DNA of 64,000 bases from Psoroptes ovis (Eukaryota > Arthropoda > Arachnida > Sarcoptiformes > Psoroptidae), in the NCBI GenBank assembly GCA_002943765.1, contig PQWQ01000010.1, forward strand, positions 126,501 to 190,500. Reading direction: 5' to 3'. Position numbers and translations under genes: made by a program. Every line of letters begins with the position of its first letter. Positions within the stretch are counted from its first letter, which is position 1. Positions 62,666 to 64,000 of this stretch are shown here, piece after piece. The notes under the pieces were generated by a model. That model made no database searches, was not told the origin of the DNA, and was given only the letters and a program-made list of their open reading frames with translations.

Positions 62666-62968
62666 ATTTTATCGAGAAAACTGATTTGATATTGAATCAT
62701 GATTCATTGTCATCATGGCAAAAACTATTCATTGATCATCTTAAGTTCAGCACTAATAATCATAAACACATAATCATAATCATAAAAAAATTGAATATAA
62801 ATGACTTAATCAATAATACAAGGGTTTTAAGTTTTTATTCAGAATTTTAAAGTTGATTTTCGTAGTTTTCAATAGAAATTTCACATCATAAAATTACGAA
62901 ATTGAATTTTAAAACTATGAATTAAAACTTTAAATTCTGTAATAATAATAATAAATGAATGTCATTCA
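62666..62968. other. Short intergenic gap, CD36-like promoter and GPCR 3' flank
   Basis: 303 bp between the CD36-like ATG and the GPCR stop. Nearly half is a family B element, so the GPCR 3' UTR and the CD36-like promoter must be compact or overlap the element. Confidence 0.5.
62817..62941. mobile_element. Family B inverted-repeat element, copy 4
   Basis: 125 bp bounded by TACAAGGGTTTTAAG and AAACTTTAAATTCTGTA, with the inner pair AAGTTGATTTTCGTAG and AAATTACGAAATTGAATTTT shared by the other copies. It lies 28 bp beyond the GPCR stop codon. Confidence 0.72.
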
Positions 62969-64000
62969 TTATACATTTAATGATGATGAAGTCGATGCTG
63001 ATATTGATATTGATTCGTTTGTTGTGATTGTTGTTGTATTATTATTATTATTATTATTCATATTATTGATTATTGTTATTAATGTTGTTGATTTTGTTGT
63101 TGCTGTTGTTTGGTTTGATGAATTGAAATTATCTAATTGTATTTCTAAATTATCATTATTTTTATTGTTTTTATCGGTGAAAATATTAAGAAATTTATTT
63201 TTATTCATGTAAGGTTGTTGTCTCTGCTGCTGCTGCGACGAGACGATCAATTCTTTGCCATTCTTCGTTGATGGTTGCCGCAATTTACAATTTAATCGAT
63301 TATGTTCACCACATTCGAAACAAAATAATCGATATAAATTGTTCTGAGTAAAGATGATCCGAATAAATTACCATTAAGATTTATGAAAATAATCAAAAAA
63401 CTTACCTTGAAATTTCCGGACATAAATCCATAAATGAATGGATTTAAAAAACTGTGTGACATTGCCAACCAATGGCAAATGAAAAATGAAATGACATACA
63501 ATAAATAATTTGAATATGTTTTGAATGTAATTTGATTGAACCAAACAATAAAACTGAAAATGTGCAAAGGTAACCAACAAATGATGAATACCAATACGAT
63601 CATCACCAACATTTTGGTAATTTTTACTTTTTGTCGCCATTTTAATTGATCTCGTTTGAGGTCAGGATTTCCAGGTATTCGATGATTGAACCATAAATAT
63701 AAACCGATTGATGTATAAACATAAATTAGAATCAGAATCGGTAAACCGAACGTGATAATAAATATGAAAATAGTGTACAAACGGCCTTGTTGTTGATTCC
63801 ATAGCTCTTGACAATCAAACAATAATTCATTCCGGTACACAAATGGTATTGCCCTTGTTTTCATTAATTGTATCATTGATATCAATATACCGGTCAACCA
63901 AATAATCATTATTATCAACAAACGATTATTTTTGATGAATATTAACCATTTATTGAATGGATAAATGATGGCAAAATATCGATCGAAACCAATCAATGTT
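62969..64000 (-). CDS. Class-A (rhodopsin-like) peptide-type GPCR, C-terminal part
   Basis: Two exons seen: 63406-64000, open at the right edge, and 62969-63343. The visible part starts at the end of helix 3 with TLIGFDRYFAIIYPF (DRY motif). Then come helix 4, an extracellular loop with the conserved Cys (LFDCQELW), helix 5, helix 6 with FIICWLPLH, and helix 7 with HWLAMSHSFLNPFIYGF, which holds NPxxY. SGNFK joins in frame to NNLYRLFCFECGEH, giving helix 8 with possible palmitoylation cysteines. A tail rich in Gln, Asn, Thr and Ser follows. The pattern resembles neuropeptide receptors of the NPY/RYamide/tachykinin-like group; the ligand cannot be assigned. Helices 1-3 lie outside the window. 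Confidence 0.9.

Noticed and set aside
1..64000. tRNA, rRNA and CRISPR features
   Set aside because: No segment with a convincing tRNA B-box plus cloverleaf, no rRNA-like conserved blocks, and no regularly spaced direct repeats with unique spacers were found by reading; a dedicated scan could still find a tRNA.

Overview
The window is nuclear DNA from an invertebrate animal. It is very AT-rich, its genes are split by GT-AG introns, and its proteins are full of poly-Asn, poly-Gln, poly-Ser, poly-Thr and poly-Asp tracts. The gene set (an omb-type T-box factor, Mask, CD36-like and peptide-GPCR genes) and the composition suggest a small-genome arthropod, most likely an astigmatid mite of the house-dust-mite type. 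The species is inference. I see no prokaryotic, viral, CRISPR, rRNA or convincing tRNA feature.

Layout from left to right. 1-4299: first coding exon (minus) of an optomotor-blind/Tbx2-3 T-box gene and the start of its long first intron. 4300-12364: non-coding DNA with two short hairpin transposons. 12365-21879: complete 12-exon N-motor kinesin (minus), with a perfect RFX X-box about 180 bp upstream of its ATG. 25408-34119: three-exon glyoxylate/hydroxypyruvate reductase (minus) with a 6.3-kb second intron holding three hairpin elements. 35651-36955: single-exon TRMT10C/MRPP1-like mitochondrial RNase P subunit (plus), head-to-head with the reductase. 37714-53212: Mask/ANKHD1 homologue (minus, 8 coding exons, 4341 residues, two ankyrin blocks and one KH domain). 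55966-59657: MTMR3/4-type myotubularin phosphatase (minus, 5 exons, no FYVE domain seen). 60858-62665: CD36/SCARB-family membrane protein (minus, 5 exons). 62969-64000: 3' part of a class-A peptide-type GPCR (minus), running off the right edge.

Exon boundaries were placed by hand from splice consensus, reading-frame continuity and family similarity. Phases are consistent across every junction of the kinesin, reductase, Mask, myotubularin and CD36-like models. The genes form no operon or single pathway. Eight of the nine confident genes lie on the minus strand.

Two families of short terminal-inverted-repeat elements with TA target sites are scattered through introns and intergenic DNA. One is about 80 bp, mariner-like, with 7 copies. 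The other is about 125-145 bp, with 4 copies. No novel multi-gene system is evident. The best leads are the X-box kinesin with a 75-residue expansion in motor loop 5, a TRMT10C homologue that appears to lack the catalytic Asp, and an MTMR3/4 homologue without FYVE.
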